DNA of 37,753 nucleotides from a virus. A program made the position numbers and the translations under genes. The notes under the pieces were generated by a model. The model did no database searches. It was not told the DNA's origin and saw only the letters and a program-made list of their open reading frames with translations. Below, in pieces: positions 7,376 through 13,498 of the stretch. The DNA lies in IMG/VR virus record IMGVR_UViG_3300021959_000145, positions 1 through 37,753 of that record. The stretch is one strand, 5' to 3'. Position 1 is the first letter of the stretch. Every line of letters begins with the position of its first letter.

Positions 7376-7855
7376 ATGAAATTAAAAATTTGCGTTGCCT
7401 GTGGGGAGGACAAGCAAACCGATCTGTTCTATCAAAGGCTAGACGGTTCCGTTGAAAACACTTGTCGGAAATGCCGCACTGTAGCGGAGTTCCGTATCCA
7501 AAATAACAGCCCTAGAGATTACCTGCGCAACACCGTTGCCAAGGCAAAGTACGGAGCCAAAAAGCGTGGGCTAGAGTGGGATATCGACATAGATCAAGTT
7601 ATGCAGATCTGGCAAGAGCAGGACGGGCGTTGCGCCCTGTCCGGTGTGCGGATGCAAGCAGCAAAAGACGGCAAGGGTCGAAAGGGCAAAGATATGAACG
7701 TGTCTCTTGACCGAATTGATCAAGAAAAGGGCTACGTTTTCTCCCCGCGAAACGTACAGCTTGTATGTTTGCGCGTAAATCTGATAAAACATGACATGGA
7801 CGAACACGATCTATTTTGGTGGTGTCATAACATCGTGGACAAAAATGTAATGTGA
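7376..7855 (+). CDS. HNH endonuclease with N-terminal zinc ribbon
   Basis: A 159-residue HNH protein. The N terminus carries a zinc ribbon (CVACGE at Cys6/Cys9, CRKC at Cys30/Cys33). A basic helix region (AKAKYGAKKRGLEWDI) leads into the HNH core: GRCALSG near residue 86, VSLDRID (Asp112), GYVFSPRNVQLVC (Asn126) and a final VNLIKHDM. This arrangement is common in free-standing phage HNH endonucleases, many of them homing enzymes. It starts 18 bases after the primase stop, with no recognisable SD sequence before ATG 7376, unlike nearly all its neighbours. That fits a mobile insertion, possibly poorly expressed. It is not within an intron as far as I can see. Confidence 0.85.
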   Translation: MKLKICVACGEDKQTDLFYQRLDGSVENTCRKCRTVAEFRIQNNSPRDYLRNTVAKAKYGAKKRGLEWDIDIDQVMQIWQEQDGRCALSGVRMQAAKDGKGRKGKDMNVSLDRIDQEKGYVFSPRNVQLVCLRVNLIKHDMDEHDLFWWCHNIVDKNVM

Positions 7856-7897
7856 TGCGATGCATGAGTCATTCCGCAATTAAATGTTTCCCGCAGG

Positions 7898-7926
7898 TTG
7901 ATAAGTTAACTTTTTGTTGTTAGATT
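7898..7926 (+). promoter_or_regulatory. Predicted sigma70-like promoter with embedded dyad
   Basis: TTGATA (7898-7903), a 17-base spacer and TAGATT (7921-7926) form a good promoter for the 7974 gene and the cluster behind it. Bases 7906-7920 of the spacer read TTAAC-TTTTT-GTTGT, a weaker copy of the dispersed dyad. Its 13-base core AACTTTTTGTTGT is identical to the site at 36943-36955. Confidence 0.55.
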
Positions 7927-7973
7927 CTTTCTTGAGCGATAACGCTGTTATGGTTTTCTTCAAGGAGGATGAT

Positions 7974-8519
7974 GTGCCATATTTATCTAAGGCTGCGCAG
8001 ATAGTCAATTTGACGGAGATAGCGCAGGAAAGACTGAAAGAAGTAAATGAACTGCAAAAGGAGAATGACAAACTAATAAAGGATCGAAACGACAGGCAGG
8101 AAATTACTGCCGCCGCTTTCGACAGAGAAAACACTTACCGTTCGCAGCGCGAAGAATTAAATAGTCTTCGTCAGCTAAAGTTTAAAGCTGAAGACATTTG
8201 GGACTTATCCGCGCAGCTAACAATCGAAGATGTAAGCGACCTGCTGAATATTTTCCGTGATCGGATAGTCGTTCAAGACTACGACTCACCTTTCACCCAC
8301 GAAACTGATTTCAACGAATCGTTCTGCCATAGAGATAAGAGTGCGGCGGTAATTGCTCAAACTGTGAGCGCAGCCTATCGCAGTAATGATCTTAAAAAGG
8401 GCAGCACTTTTGCGGAGTGGCTACAGTACGCCCCGCAGAACGTTAAGCACGATTACGACGAAGAAAACGTTTACACAGACGGCGTGAAAATAAAATTCCA
8501 TTTGGACAACACAGATTAG
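7974..8519 (+). CDS. Coiled-coil early protein of unknown function
   Basis: I chose GTG 7974 because AAGGAGG ends five bases before it; longer starts upstream lack an SD. The 181-residue product begins MPYLSKAAQIVNLTEIA. Residues about 10-75 are strongly charged and heptad-like (ERLKEVNELQKENDKLIKDR), a likely coiled coil. A C-terminal half with IEDVSDLLNIFRDRIVVQDY and a run of acidic and aromatic residues follows. No catalytic motif, signal or membrane segment is visible and I do not recognise the family. It is served by its own promoter carrying a copy of the phage dyad, so it is probably regulated with the lytic programme. Confidence 0.78.
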   Translation: MPYLSKAAQIVNLTEIAQERLKEVNELQKENDKLIKDRNDRQEITAAAFDRENTYRSQREELNSLRQLKFKAEDIWDLSAQLTIEDVSDLLNIFRDRIVVQDYDSPFTHETDFNESFCHRDKSAAVIAQTVSAAYRSNDLKKGSTFAEWLQYAPQNVKHDYDEENVYTDGVKIKFHLDNTD

Positions 8520-8703
8520 GGGGCGCACTTCCTCAACAGGCGAGTAGCAGCGTCAGTTTGTGCGCAAAAAAAGCTTTTCATAGGCTGGTTTCCTGCGACG
8601 AGAAACAGAGTAGATGTACGATGGTGGCCCCCGAAACATCATATACGCCATCAATCTGCTCAACTGCTACATTTTATTTCAACAAGAAGTGGTGTATACA
8701 ACA
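8520..8703. other. Intergenic gap before the HTH gene
   Basis: These 184 bases have no convincing gene. A GCGCAC near 8523 and GTGCGC near 8561 could pair over a long loop, followed by seven A residues. This does not look like a terminator on either strand. No strong promoter was found. An upstream extension of the following frame (from 8614) lacks an SD and looks non-coding. Confidence 0.5.
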
Positions 8704-8958
8704 ATGAGTGATATATTTTACCAAGCGACGAGGGTCGTTATTGATGGACGTTTGCTACGAATTTTTAACGGCCCACGTTCTAAGGGAGCTACGGGTTTAA
8801 GGCTTGACCAAAACGAAGAAATCGTAAGCACGATTGTCGGTGATACCCGTAAAGGCAAAAGCGCAAAACAAATAGCGCGAAAGCTAGGTATAGCGCCCAG
8901 CACAGTAACCAAAATTAAAGACATTTTCCGCGAACGCTGGGAAGGTTTTAAGGAGTAA
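8704..8958 (+). CDS. Small helix-turn-helix protein
   Basis: An 84-residue basic protein starting at ATG 8704, chosen as the first ATG giving protein-like sequence; the SD is weak. The C-terminal half is a clear helix-turn-helix, KSAKQIARKLGIAPSTVTKI at about residues 56-75, resembling resolvase- or LuxR-type recognition helices. The N-terminal half (VVIDGRLLRIFNGPRSKGATG) is strand-like and basic. It could be an early transcription factor or a DNA-binding accessory protein. It ends three bases before the next ATG and its final codons supply the next gene's AAGGAG, so the two are translationally linked. Confidence 0.72.
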   Translation: MSDIFYQATRVVIDGRLLRIFNGPRSKGATGLRLDQNEEIVSTIVGDTRKGKSAKQIARKLGIAPSTVTKIKDIFRERWEGFKE

Positions 8959-8960
8959 GT

Positions 8961-9137
8961 ATGAACGCTGCGACAAGTGCCGCCTTAGCGGCTCTATTTT
9001 TCGTTCTTTTAGGATTGGCAGGAGAGCAGGATTATCAGGACGCACTCGCTTCAGAGTCCGCCTATTGCTCTCGTCTGGCGGACGGAGCGCACACCGACTA
9101 TTTAAAAATAGAGGGGGTGTGCAATGACCGATTATAG
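8961..9137 (+). CDS. Small exported or membrane-anchored protein
   Basis: A 58-codon gene immediately after the HTH gene, with AAGGAG six bases before ATG 8961. The N terminus (NAATSAALAALFFVLLGLAG, residues 2-21) is a membrane segment or signal peptide. The polar remainder begins EQDYQDALASESAYCSRLA and has two Cys (36 and 54). Similar short proteins with a membrane anchor and an EQDYQ-type stretch occur in other phages, but I cannot name a function. It overlaps the next gene by 14 bases. Confidence 0.68.
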   Translation: MNAATSAALAALFFVLLGLAGEQDYQDALASESAYCSRLADGAHTDYLKIEGVCNDRL

Positions 9138-9297
9138 GTGCTGCAAGTGCCAGAAGCTTTGCGATGTCATAGAAGAAATCTGCATCGATATGGAGCCTTA
9201 TGGTGACCAGCGGGTTGAGAGGTGGACTTACGAATACTGGTCAACCTGCTGCCGGTGTGAAGTTGATTTTTTAGAGATTGAGGAGACGATCCATTGA
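9124..9297 (+). CDS. Small zinc-ribbon protein
   Basis: A 57-residue protein with two Cys pairs that look metal-binding: CCKCQKLC near residues 6-13 and STCCRCEVDF near residues 41-50, about 32 residues apart. The rest is acidic (EEICIDMEPYGDQ), so it is more likely a protein-binding zinc ribbon than a DNA-binding one. GAGGGGG precedes ATG 9124. The gene overlaps its neighbours on both sides, by 14 and 4 bases, typical of compact phage early operons. The function is not recognised. Confidence 0.68.
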   Translation: MTDYRCCKCQKLCDVIEEICIDMEPYGDQRVERWTYEYWSTCCRCEVDFLEIEETIH

Positions 9298-9506
9298 GGC
9301 CATCTACTGATCCAAAGAGAGAAGCTGAAAGGCGAAAAACTGCTGACGCGGTCCAGAAGTTTCTTGATGAGGGCGGTGAGATTCAAGTCGCTGACTCGAC
9401 CATGTACAAGCGTGAGCGGGGTATATTGACCAGGGATCAGATCGCAAAGACGTTTGCTTATCAGAGTCAAATAGGCAAAATAAAGAAACAGCATCAAGGC
9501 TTGTAA
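9294..9506 (+). CDS. Small basic early protein, unknown
   Basis: A 70-residue basic protein starting at TTG 9294, which overlaps the preceding stop (TTGA) and has GAGGAG upstream. The sequence (RPSTDPKREAERRKTADAVQ, then VADSTMYKRERGILTRDQIA) suggests a helical DNA- or RNA-associated protein without a canonical HTH. It is the last gene of the rightward early block, and a strong terminator follows 43 bases later. I do not recognise a family. Confidence 0.62.
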   Translation: MRPSTDPKREAERRKTADAVQKFLDEGGEIQVADSTMYKRERGILTRDQIAKTFAYQSQIGKIKKQHQGL

Positions 9507-9515
9507 GGAGGTGAT
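9504..9515 (+). promoter_or_regulatory. Orphan perfect Shine-Dalgarno sequence
   Basis: TAAGGAGGTGAT, beginning in the stop codon of the preceding gene, is fully complementary over 12 bases to the conserved 3' end of bacterial 16S rRNA. No ATG, GTG or TTG with an open frame lies at normal spacing. The GTG inside it opens only a 12-codon frame, and a terminator follows within 35 bases. Confidence 0.6.
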
Positions 9516-9549
9516 ATCTCTTTCGCGTTCGACCCCCACCCCCACCTAG

Positions 9550-9579
9550 ACCCCTCTACTCAGAGGGGTTTTTTTTTTT
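9550..9579 (+). terminator. Rho-independent terminator of the rightward early block
   Basis: A perfect 8-bp stem ACCCCTCT / AGAGGGGT (9550-9557 and 9562-9569) with an ACTC loop is followed directly by an 11-base T tract. It ends the transcription unit whose last gene stops at 9506. Confidence 0.93.
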
Positions 9580-9936
9580 GAAACCAAACATCAATATCAA
9601 AACCGTTCAAGATTTTTGACCTTTCAGGTTTGGTTTTCAAAAACGACCCCAAAACACCTCTGAAGCAGATTTGCCAGAAAAAACGGGTGAAAAGTAAAGC
9701 GGTGTCGGTAGGCACGGGTTGGGCCAAAAGGCACAGGTTGGGCACGGGTTGGTTTTTTGCACCCTGTACCAAGAAACCCCGCTGCGTTGCGGCTTTGCAG
9801 GTAAGGAACGGGTGGCACAGGTTATTACTCTTTATTTTAAGAGAGAAATATAAGAGTAATACTTTTAGCCGTTCCGCCGTGCCTACTGGCCCCGTGCTTG
9901 CACGCGCACACCTGCCCCCCAGCAAACCGGAAAGTT

Positions 9937-9963
9937 ACCCGTGCCACCCGTGCCACCCGTGCC
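9937..9963. repeat. Three tandem ACCCGTGCC repeats
   Basis: ACCCGTGCC is repeated three times without interruption. The same word, in either orientation, appears five more times within 9711-10050, including in the arms of the leftward terminator. Confidence 0.9.
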
Positions 9964-9991
9964 TAGTGACCTAACTCATTGATTTATAAGC

Positions 9992-10030
9992 AAAAAAAAG
10001 GCACGGGTTAGCGAAAACCAACCCGTGCCT
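9992..10030 (-). terminator. Rho-independent terminator of the leftward accessory operon
   Basis: The perfect 11-bp arms AGGCACGGGTT (9999-10009) and AACCCGTGCCT (10020-10030) pair across a 10-base loop. On the minus strand the stem is followed by a T tract (plus-strand A run 9992-9999). It lies 36 bases beyond the last gene of the leftward operon (stop at 10066). The stem is built from the local repeat word. Confidence 0.85.
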
Positions 10031-10065
10031 AAACCGCTCTAACCCGTGCCTTGCCTATTTATGGC

Positions 10066-10281
10066 CTAAATGAGGCTTTCTAACTCTCTTTCTTCTGCTT
10101 TTTTCATTTCCCCCTTGGTTTCCCGCACGAAACGCTGCGCTTTTCTGAATGCCGATTCGCCACCAATATGAGATTCGAAGAATTCTTCACGATAGGTTCG
10201 GCAATCCCAATTGGTGAATTCGCTGGGATAGGTCACCAGCCACCCGTGATAATATCGGCGAATTTTTACATCTGTTTGCAT
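10066..10281 (-). CDS. Hypothetical small protein of the accessory operon
   Basis: A 71-residue charged protein, the last gene before the leftward terminator. It opens MQTDVKIRRYYHGWLVTYPS and has a helical, mixed-charge C-terminal half (AFRKAQRFVRETKGEMKKAE). No Cys cluster, HTH or membrane segment is seen. Its start overlaps the stop of the upstream gene by one base, so it is translated as part of the operon. I do not recognise a family. The aromatic N-terminal strand suggests a small beta-plus-helix fold. Confidence 0.65.
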   Translation of the reverse strand: MQTDVKIRRYYHGWLVTYPSEFTNWDCRTYREEFFESHIGGESAFRKAQRFVRETKGEMKKAEERELESLI

Positions 10282-10493
10282 TACTTCTCACTCCGCGAGT
10301 CTTCTAGAGCGAAACTGATTCCTAGAGAAATAACTTCGTTAGCGGTTTCTTCGTTGGGGGCCATATCAAAGGCCATCTTCGCGAAGAATTGAATACCTAC
10401 CGCAATCGCTTCTTGAGGTTCTATCCCATCTTGCGCGAGTGCTGTAATTGATAGCAAAGCTTCGCGATAATCCTCGATTCTTTCTTTGTTCAT
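10281..10493 (-). CDS. Hypothetical acidic helical protein
   Basis: A 70-residue acidic, alpha-helical protein (MNKERIEDYREALLSITALA; MAPNEETANEVISLGISFAL). It overlaps the upstream gene by four bases and the downstream gene by one, so all three are translationally coupled. Small acidic phage proteins of this kind often act by binding a host protein, sometimes as nucleic-acid mimics. That is only an analogy here, because no motif supports a target. Confidence 0.65.
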   Translation of the reverse strand: MNKERIEDYREALLSITALAQDGIEPQEAIAVGIQFFAKMAFDMAPNEETANEVISLGISFALEDSRSEK

Positions 10494-10900
10494 ATTTTCA
10501 CCTTTAGAGGGGTAACGTTTAAATTCTGATTTACTAAATAAGCAAAATCAGGTTGGCGGGTGACATTAGCACAGATCATCGCCTGACCTTTCTCGTCGAT
10601 TTTAAACGTGAAAGCGATGGTATCGCCTACGCTGGCCTGTGCGCGAAGATCTGCGGCGGGGATGTTGTAGCGTTTGTCTTGTCGCCCACCTTTGCCCGTC
10701 ACTCGGTAAAAGCGGATAACGCTCACACTCCCATCGGTAAATGCCAGCGGCACCTCTATGCGCTGCCCGTTTTCAAGCGCGTCAAAATCGACACCAAACA
10801 AACGGGCGAAAGTTGCCAGTTCCGCCCAGCAATCGGGGTTCCCTTTTTCGATCATAGTTTTGGTTAACGTCTTATAAATCGGTGGAATTAGTTTTTCCAT
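10490..10900 (-). CDS. Hypothetical beta-rich accessory protein
   Basis: A 136-residue protein of unknown family. The N-terminal 50 residues are helical (MEKLIPPIYKTLTKTMIEKG, then ATFARLFGVDFDAL). The remainder alternates strands, including VIRFYRVTGKGGRQDKRYNI and VGDTIAFTFKIDEKG. The basic turn followed by GDTIAFTF loosely recalls B3/EcoRII-N-like DNA-binding barrels, but this is a weak visual resemblance. An AAGGAA lies about 12 bases before ATG 10900, and a 90-base gap without obvious signals separates it from the DUF2786 gene. Confidence 0.65.
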   Translation of the reverse strand: MEKLIPPIYKTLTKTMIEKGNPDCWAELATFARLFGVDFDALENGQRIEVPLAFTDGSVSVIRFYRVTGKGGRQDKRYNIPAADLRAQASVGDTIAFTFKIDEKGQAMICANVTRQPDFAYLVNQNLNVTPLKVKI

Positions 10901-10990
10901 ATTTTTTATTTCCTTAATTTTCTGAATGACACCGGAGCGGCATCGCGGAGCGCACCACCGAAGCTATGCGCTCGACGCTACCGCTTTCAG

Positions 10991-11665
10991 CTATCGGATT
11001 GCGGAGCGGCTGGTGCCGCCGATTTGGGAAGTTAAAGACACCTTCTTGCCCGCTGCCAAACCTGCGCGGTAGCTGGTAAGACTCGAAACGTTAACCCGCT
11101 TGGCTTTGCTATAGCGTAGGTTGAAGGTGCTTTCGATTAGAGCGCCCTTTGCCTCGACTAAATCGGTGCCGGTGGTGTTGGCTTGCGCGAAAGCTTCACG
11201 CCGTTCCTGTTGGATTTTTCTAGCGGAACCGCCGATGCCCATTACCGCGCCCATCTTGAAAGCGTTTCGTTCGGAGCGGGTTCCCGCATAGTTTTTGGCT
11301 AATCGTTCAACTACGTTTGTCAGGTAATCGAAAAACATCAATGCAATTTGAACATCTTCAGTAACCCCGACAAATTGCACTAGCCCTTGCCGCTTGGTGG
11401 GCTTGGTGTCGGTAACGTTAGCCGCCGCCCACGCCAAATACCAAACCCACAAACTATTTCGGCTTTCGTTAGTGTCGCCGCGCATCATATCGTCCGCTTT
11501 AAGCTTGCTGGCCTCTAATTCGGAGTGCGCGATGTCATACCTGCGCATTAAGGACTCTGCTTGCCGCAGAGCCGTTGCCGCTTCGTTTTCATTGCTGGCG
11601 TTGTGCTGCGCCATGCTTAACAGCTTGCGCACCTTGTCGATGTGTTTTTGTCGGTTATCGGTCAT
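10991..11665 (-). CDS. DUF2786-domain protein
   Basis: A 224-residue protein whose N terminus is a DUF2786 domain: KVRKLLSMAQ, NENEAATALRQAESLMRRYDI, about residues 11-45. The central part (WVWYLAWAAANV, QFVGVTEDVQIALMFFDYL) and a basic C-terminal part (NLRYSKAKRVNVSSL) follow. DUF2786 occurs in many phage and prophage accessory regions, and no biochemical function is established to my knowledge. GAGGGG stands six bases before ATG 11665. The start overlaps the previous gene by 11 bases. It is the largest gene of the operon together with the Cys-rich protein at 11850. Confidence 0.82.
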   Translation of the reverse strand: MTDNRQKHIDKVRKLLSMAQHNASNENEAATALRQAESLMRRYDIAHSELEASKLKADDMMRGDTNESRNSLWVWYLAWAAANVTDTKPTKRQGLVQFVGVTEDVQIALMFFDYLTNVVERLAKNYAGTRSERNAFKMGAVMGIGGSARKIQQERREAFAQANTTGTDLVEAKGALIESTFNLRYSKAKRVNVSSLTSYRAGLAAGKKVSLTSQIGGTSRSAIR

Positions 11666-11846
11666 TTTGAACCCCTCGGCTGGATGTGAGAATCGCGTAC
11701 TCGTTCACTAATTTTTGAAGCTGCTTAATGTGGCATTCGTTTTTGTTGGGCATTTGGTGAAGATGCTGAATGCCGCGTCGAATGAAGCGAAGGCGTAGGC
11801 CGGTGTCGCGCAACTGCTTTGCTTTGGTGTTGGGTGATATGTTCAT
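11655..11846 (-). CDS. Hypothetical small basic protein
   Basis: A 63-residue basic, helical protein (MNISPNTKAKQLRDTGLRLR; IQHLHQMPNKNECHIKQLQK). A GAGAGG precedes the ATG, three bases separate it from the upstream stop, and it overlaps the DUF2786 gene by 11 bases. The spacing supports a real gene. No recognised family. Positive charge and helical periodicity would suit binding nucleic acid or an acidic partner, without direct evidence. Confidence 0.6.
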   Translation of the reverse strand: MNISPNTKAKQLRDTGLRLRFIRRGIQHLHQMPNKNECHIKQLQKLVNEYAILTSSRGVQNDR

Positions 11847-11849
11847 TGC

Positions 11850-12533
11850 TTAACCTCTCGCTATGATGTCGGCGCTTTTTGCGCGTGTACCGTGAACTGT
11901 GAAGCCTACAATCGTTGTTCGCTTTGCATGGCTGCAAAGTTTGCAAGACTTACAAGTAACGCCCTCTTTATATTCAGCCGGGCATTGCACGAATCGCACG
12001 CCGCTGCGCTCAAACCCGTGCCAGTTTTCACCACGTTCTTGCTTGCTGATAATGGCTACCGTTGGCAAACCGCGCTTGGCGTAGTCTAGGGCTTGCGCCT
12101 CAGTGTTTGCGCTGGCGTTGATCGTGAACCCGCTAGAATTAGCAGCGCGGACAATGCGCGAGTTAACGCGGTCCATTGGGTAGTGCGTGTAGGTGAACCC
12201 GCGCTTACCTTTATTAGCTGCAACTAACTCCGACACTTTGGTGTCGTCGATTTCGTCGGGTGCGATGGGTGGCAGGTCGCCGCTGACATTGTGCCGCCAT
12301 AACGTACCATCGGGCAGCGCCGCGATATCCGCCACGAATTCGCGCCATTCTTTGCCGCGCTCACCTGCGTCGAGTTTGTCCCAGTTCAAACGGGTATGAA
12401 ATCCTGCTTCGGCATAGCAACCACCCGCACCCGCTAATGGGCAAGCTGGTGGGCATGTTGCGCGTGCGCTATTGGTTGCAGGGATCGGCCCTATTTTGGC
12501 GTTGCTTGATTTTTTAACTAGTTGAAAGCGCAT
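11850..12533 (-). CDS. Cys-rich phage protein (CPPACPL...GCYAE type)
   Basis: A 227-residue protein. ATG 12533 overlaps the upstream stop (TAATG) and is preferred over a longer start inside that gene. After MRFQLVKKSSNAKIGPIPAT it shows a conserved-looking Cys cluster, CPPACPLAGAGGCYAEAGFH (about residues 26-45). A middle region has GTLWRHNVSGDLP and FTYTHYPMD, and a second cluster near the C terminus reads CPAEY, CKSCKLCSHAKRTTIVGF. I have seen this architecture in other phages as an uncharacterised family; it vaguely recalls DUF5131-type proteins, which share GCYA-like Cys motifs and have a radical-SAM-like look. Two Cys clusters suggest Zn or Fe-S binding. No function is known to me. Confidence 0.78.
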   Translation of the reverse strand: MRFQLVKKSSNAKIGPIPATNSARATCPPACPLAGAGGCYAEAGFHTRLNWDKLDAGERGKEWREFVADIAALPDGTLWRHNVSGDLPPIAPDEIDDTKVSELVAANKGKRGFTYTHYPMDRVNSRIVRAANSSGFTINASANTEAQALDYAKRGLPTVAIISKQERGENWHGFERSGVRFVQCPAEYKEGVTCKSCKLCSHAKRTTIVGFTVHGTRAKSADIIARG

Positions 12534-12772
12534 TACTTGGCGCTCCTCATAACGTGGGTGTCTAGGTTGGTGTTGCAGCCGTTTTCGTGTTCTGCGAACT
12601 GGATCACCGCATCGCGTACGCAACGATCAGCCACAATGCTGTCGAATTGGGCGCGTTGCCCTAGATCTAGCGCACAGTACGCGCTGAATAATTCTTTCAT
12701 GGCGAAGCGCAGCGGGTGCGCCCTTGAATCAACAACGCCGTTAGATGTTAAAAAGTCCGAGTAATTGGTCAT
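12533..12772 (-). CDS. Hypothetical accessory protein
   Basis: A 79-residue protein (MTNYSDFLTSNGVVDSRAHP; FAMKELFSAYCALDLGQRAQ), mostly helical, with two Cys near residues 33 and 50 and another at 66. It has AAGGGA nine bases before the ATG and one-base stop/start overlap with the downstream Cys-rich gene. No domain recognised. It begins a tightly packed sub-operon after a 78-base gap holding two hairpins. Confidence 0.65.
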   Translation of the reverse strand: MTNYSDFLTSNGVVDSRAHPLRFAMKELFSAYCALDLGQRAQFDSIVADRCVRDAVIQFAEHENGCNTNLDTHVMRSAK

Positions 12773-12800
12773 TTTTGGTTCCCTTGTTTGGTTTTCTAAT

Positions 12801-12832
12801 ACGCCTCGCGGCGTTTCGGTTGGTTACCAACC
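12801..12832. other. Two intercistronic hairpins inside the accessory operon
   Basis: ACGCC-TCGC-GGCGT (12801-12814) and GGTTGGT-T-ACCAACC (12818-12832) are perfect inverted repeats in the gap between two leftward genes. Neither is followed by a T tract on the minus strand. RNA processing, partial attenuation or a protein-binding site are more likely than full termination. Confidence 0.55.
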
Positions 12833-12850
12833 AACGCTCGTCAGTTAGAA

Positions 12851-13192
12851 CTAGCAGCCAAGGCCCATTTCAGCGCGGTAAGTTATGTAGTCGGCGTGCC
12901 GGTCTTCAGCTTCTTGGCGGCGCTCGATCTCATAACTGCTAAATTGTTCTGGCGTTAACGAGGAAAGGTCGTCTACTTTTACAGTCGTTCTCCCACCGCA
13001 TTCAGCGCAGGAAACGTCAAAGTCCCCAGAAAAATAGCCGTCAAGGAATTCTTCATCGAAATCAGATATAGGAGCGCCATCAAAAGCGGGGTTGCCATGG
13101 CTACCCGCACCCGCGCAGCGTGGGCAAACCTCCCAGCGAGTGCCTATCTGAACGGCTTCACCATCGATATAAATTGTTTGCAGTTCCATCAT
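12851..13192 (-). CDS. Zinc-ribbon protein of the accessory operon
   Basis: The frame is open further upstream, but GGGAGG lies six bases before the ATG at 13192 (a second ATG follows directly at 13189), and the preceding gene stops there. That gives 113 residues: MMELQTIYIDGEAVQIGTRW, then CPRCAGAGSHG and CAECGG, a DnaJ/zinc-ribbon-like pair of Cys motifs about 45 residues apart. A charged helical tail follows (FSSYEIERRQEAEDRHADY). The spacing between the Cys pairs holds an acidic loop (PISDFDEEFLDG). Likely a metal-stabilised adaptor or regulatory protein; family unknown. Confidence 0.7.
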   Translation of the reverse strand: MMELQTIYIDGEAVQIGTRWEVCPRCAGAGSHGNPAFDGAPISDFDEEFLDGYFSGDFDVSCAECGGRTTVKVDDLSSLTPEQFSSYEIERRQEAEDRHADYITYRAEMGLGC

Positions 13193-13410
13193 TTCGCGCC
13201 TCCCGTGTTTTGCACAATCAAAGCCATTCTTCTTTGTTGAAGACGTGCTCGGCGTTTTTCCGATACCGCGTCGATTTCGGCCCATCGTGCTGCCATATAT
13301 GCGTCGTGCTCGGCCCATTGCTTGGCCCGTTGTGCTTCTTGCTCCGCCATGCGCTCTGACCACCGCTGGTCCCGCTGTGCTGATCTTTCTTTTCTTTGTT
13401 CTGATGTCAT
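13189..13410 (-). CDS. Arg/Gln/Ala-rich helical protein, first gene of the accessory operon
   Basis: A 73-residue, highly charged helical protein (MTSEQRKERSAQRDQRWSER; AKQWAEHDAYMAARWAEID), with Trp residues recurring at roughly 15-residue steps, probably one long coiled coil. It is the first leftward gene after the predicted operator-controlled promoter at 13469-13498, with an AGGTAACG before the ATG. Its stop overlaps the ATG of the zinc-ribbon gene. The amphipathic helical composition resembles small DNA-mimic or host-inhibitor proteins only in general character. Function unknown. Confidence 0.6.
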   Translation of the reverse strand: MTSEQRKERSAQRDQRWSERMAEQEAQRAKQWAEHDAYMAARWAEIDAVSEKRRARLQQRRMALIVQNTGGAK

Positions 13411-13468
13411 TTTTCGTTACCTGATTATTTATACAGTTATCGTGCGCGGCATCCCCGCCAATGCCTTT

Positions 13469-13498
13469 ATTCTAATCTACAACCTGTTGATATATCAA
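13469..13498 (-). promoter_or_regulatory. Predicted promoter of the leftward accessory operon
   Basis: On the minus strand TTGATA (plus 13493-13498), an 18-base spacer and TAGAAT (plus 13469-13474) form a good sigma70-type promoter. It would start about 50 bases before the first accessory gene. Its -35 lies inside the palindrome 13486-13499 and touches the dyad at 13495-13509, so it should be repressible. Confidence 0.6.

Larger units (their letters stand above)
9580..10065. other. Non-coding convergent region with GGCACGGGT repeats
   Basis: Nearly 490 bases between two converging transcription units without a credible gene. The 9-mer GGCACGGGT occurs exactly at 9711, 9741 and 10000. Its complement ACCCGTGCC occurs at 9937, 9946 and 9955 (three tandem copies) and at 10021 and 10042. 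One-base variants lie at 9730 and 9814. Frames that cross the region on both strands read as repeats of the same word and lack an SD. A replication origin with iterons, a recombination site or amplified terminator-derived DNA are all possible. Confidence 0.75.

Noticed and set aside
7571-7865. Minus-strand frames opposite the HNH gene
   Set aside because: Two mutually overlapping frames, no ribosome-binding site, and the plus strand has intact HNH motifs.
9560-9974. Long open frames on both strands (plus 9630-9974, minus 9925-9560) in the convergent region
   Set aside because: They translate the repeat word over and over, overlap each other and a terminator, and have no SD sequence.
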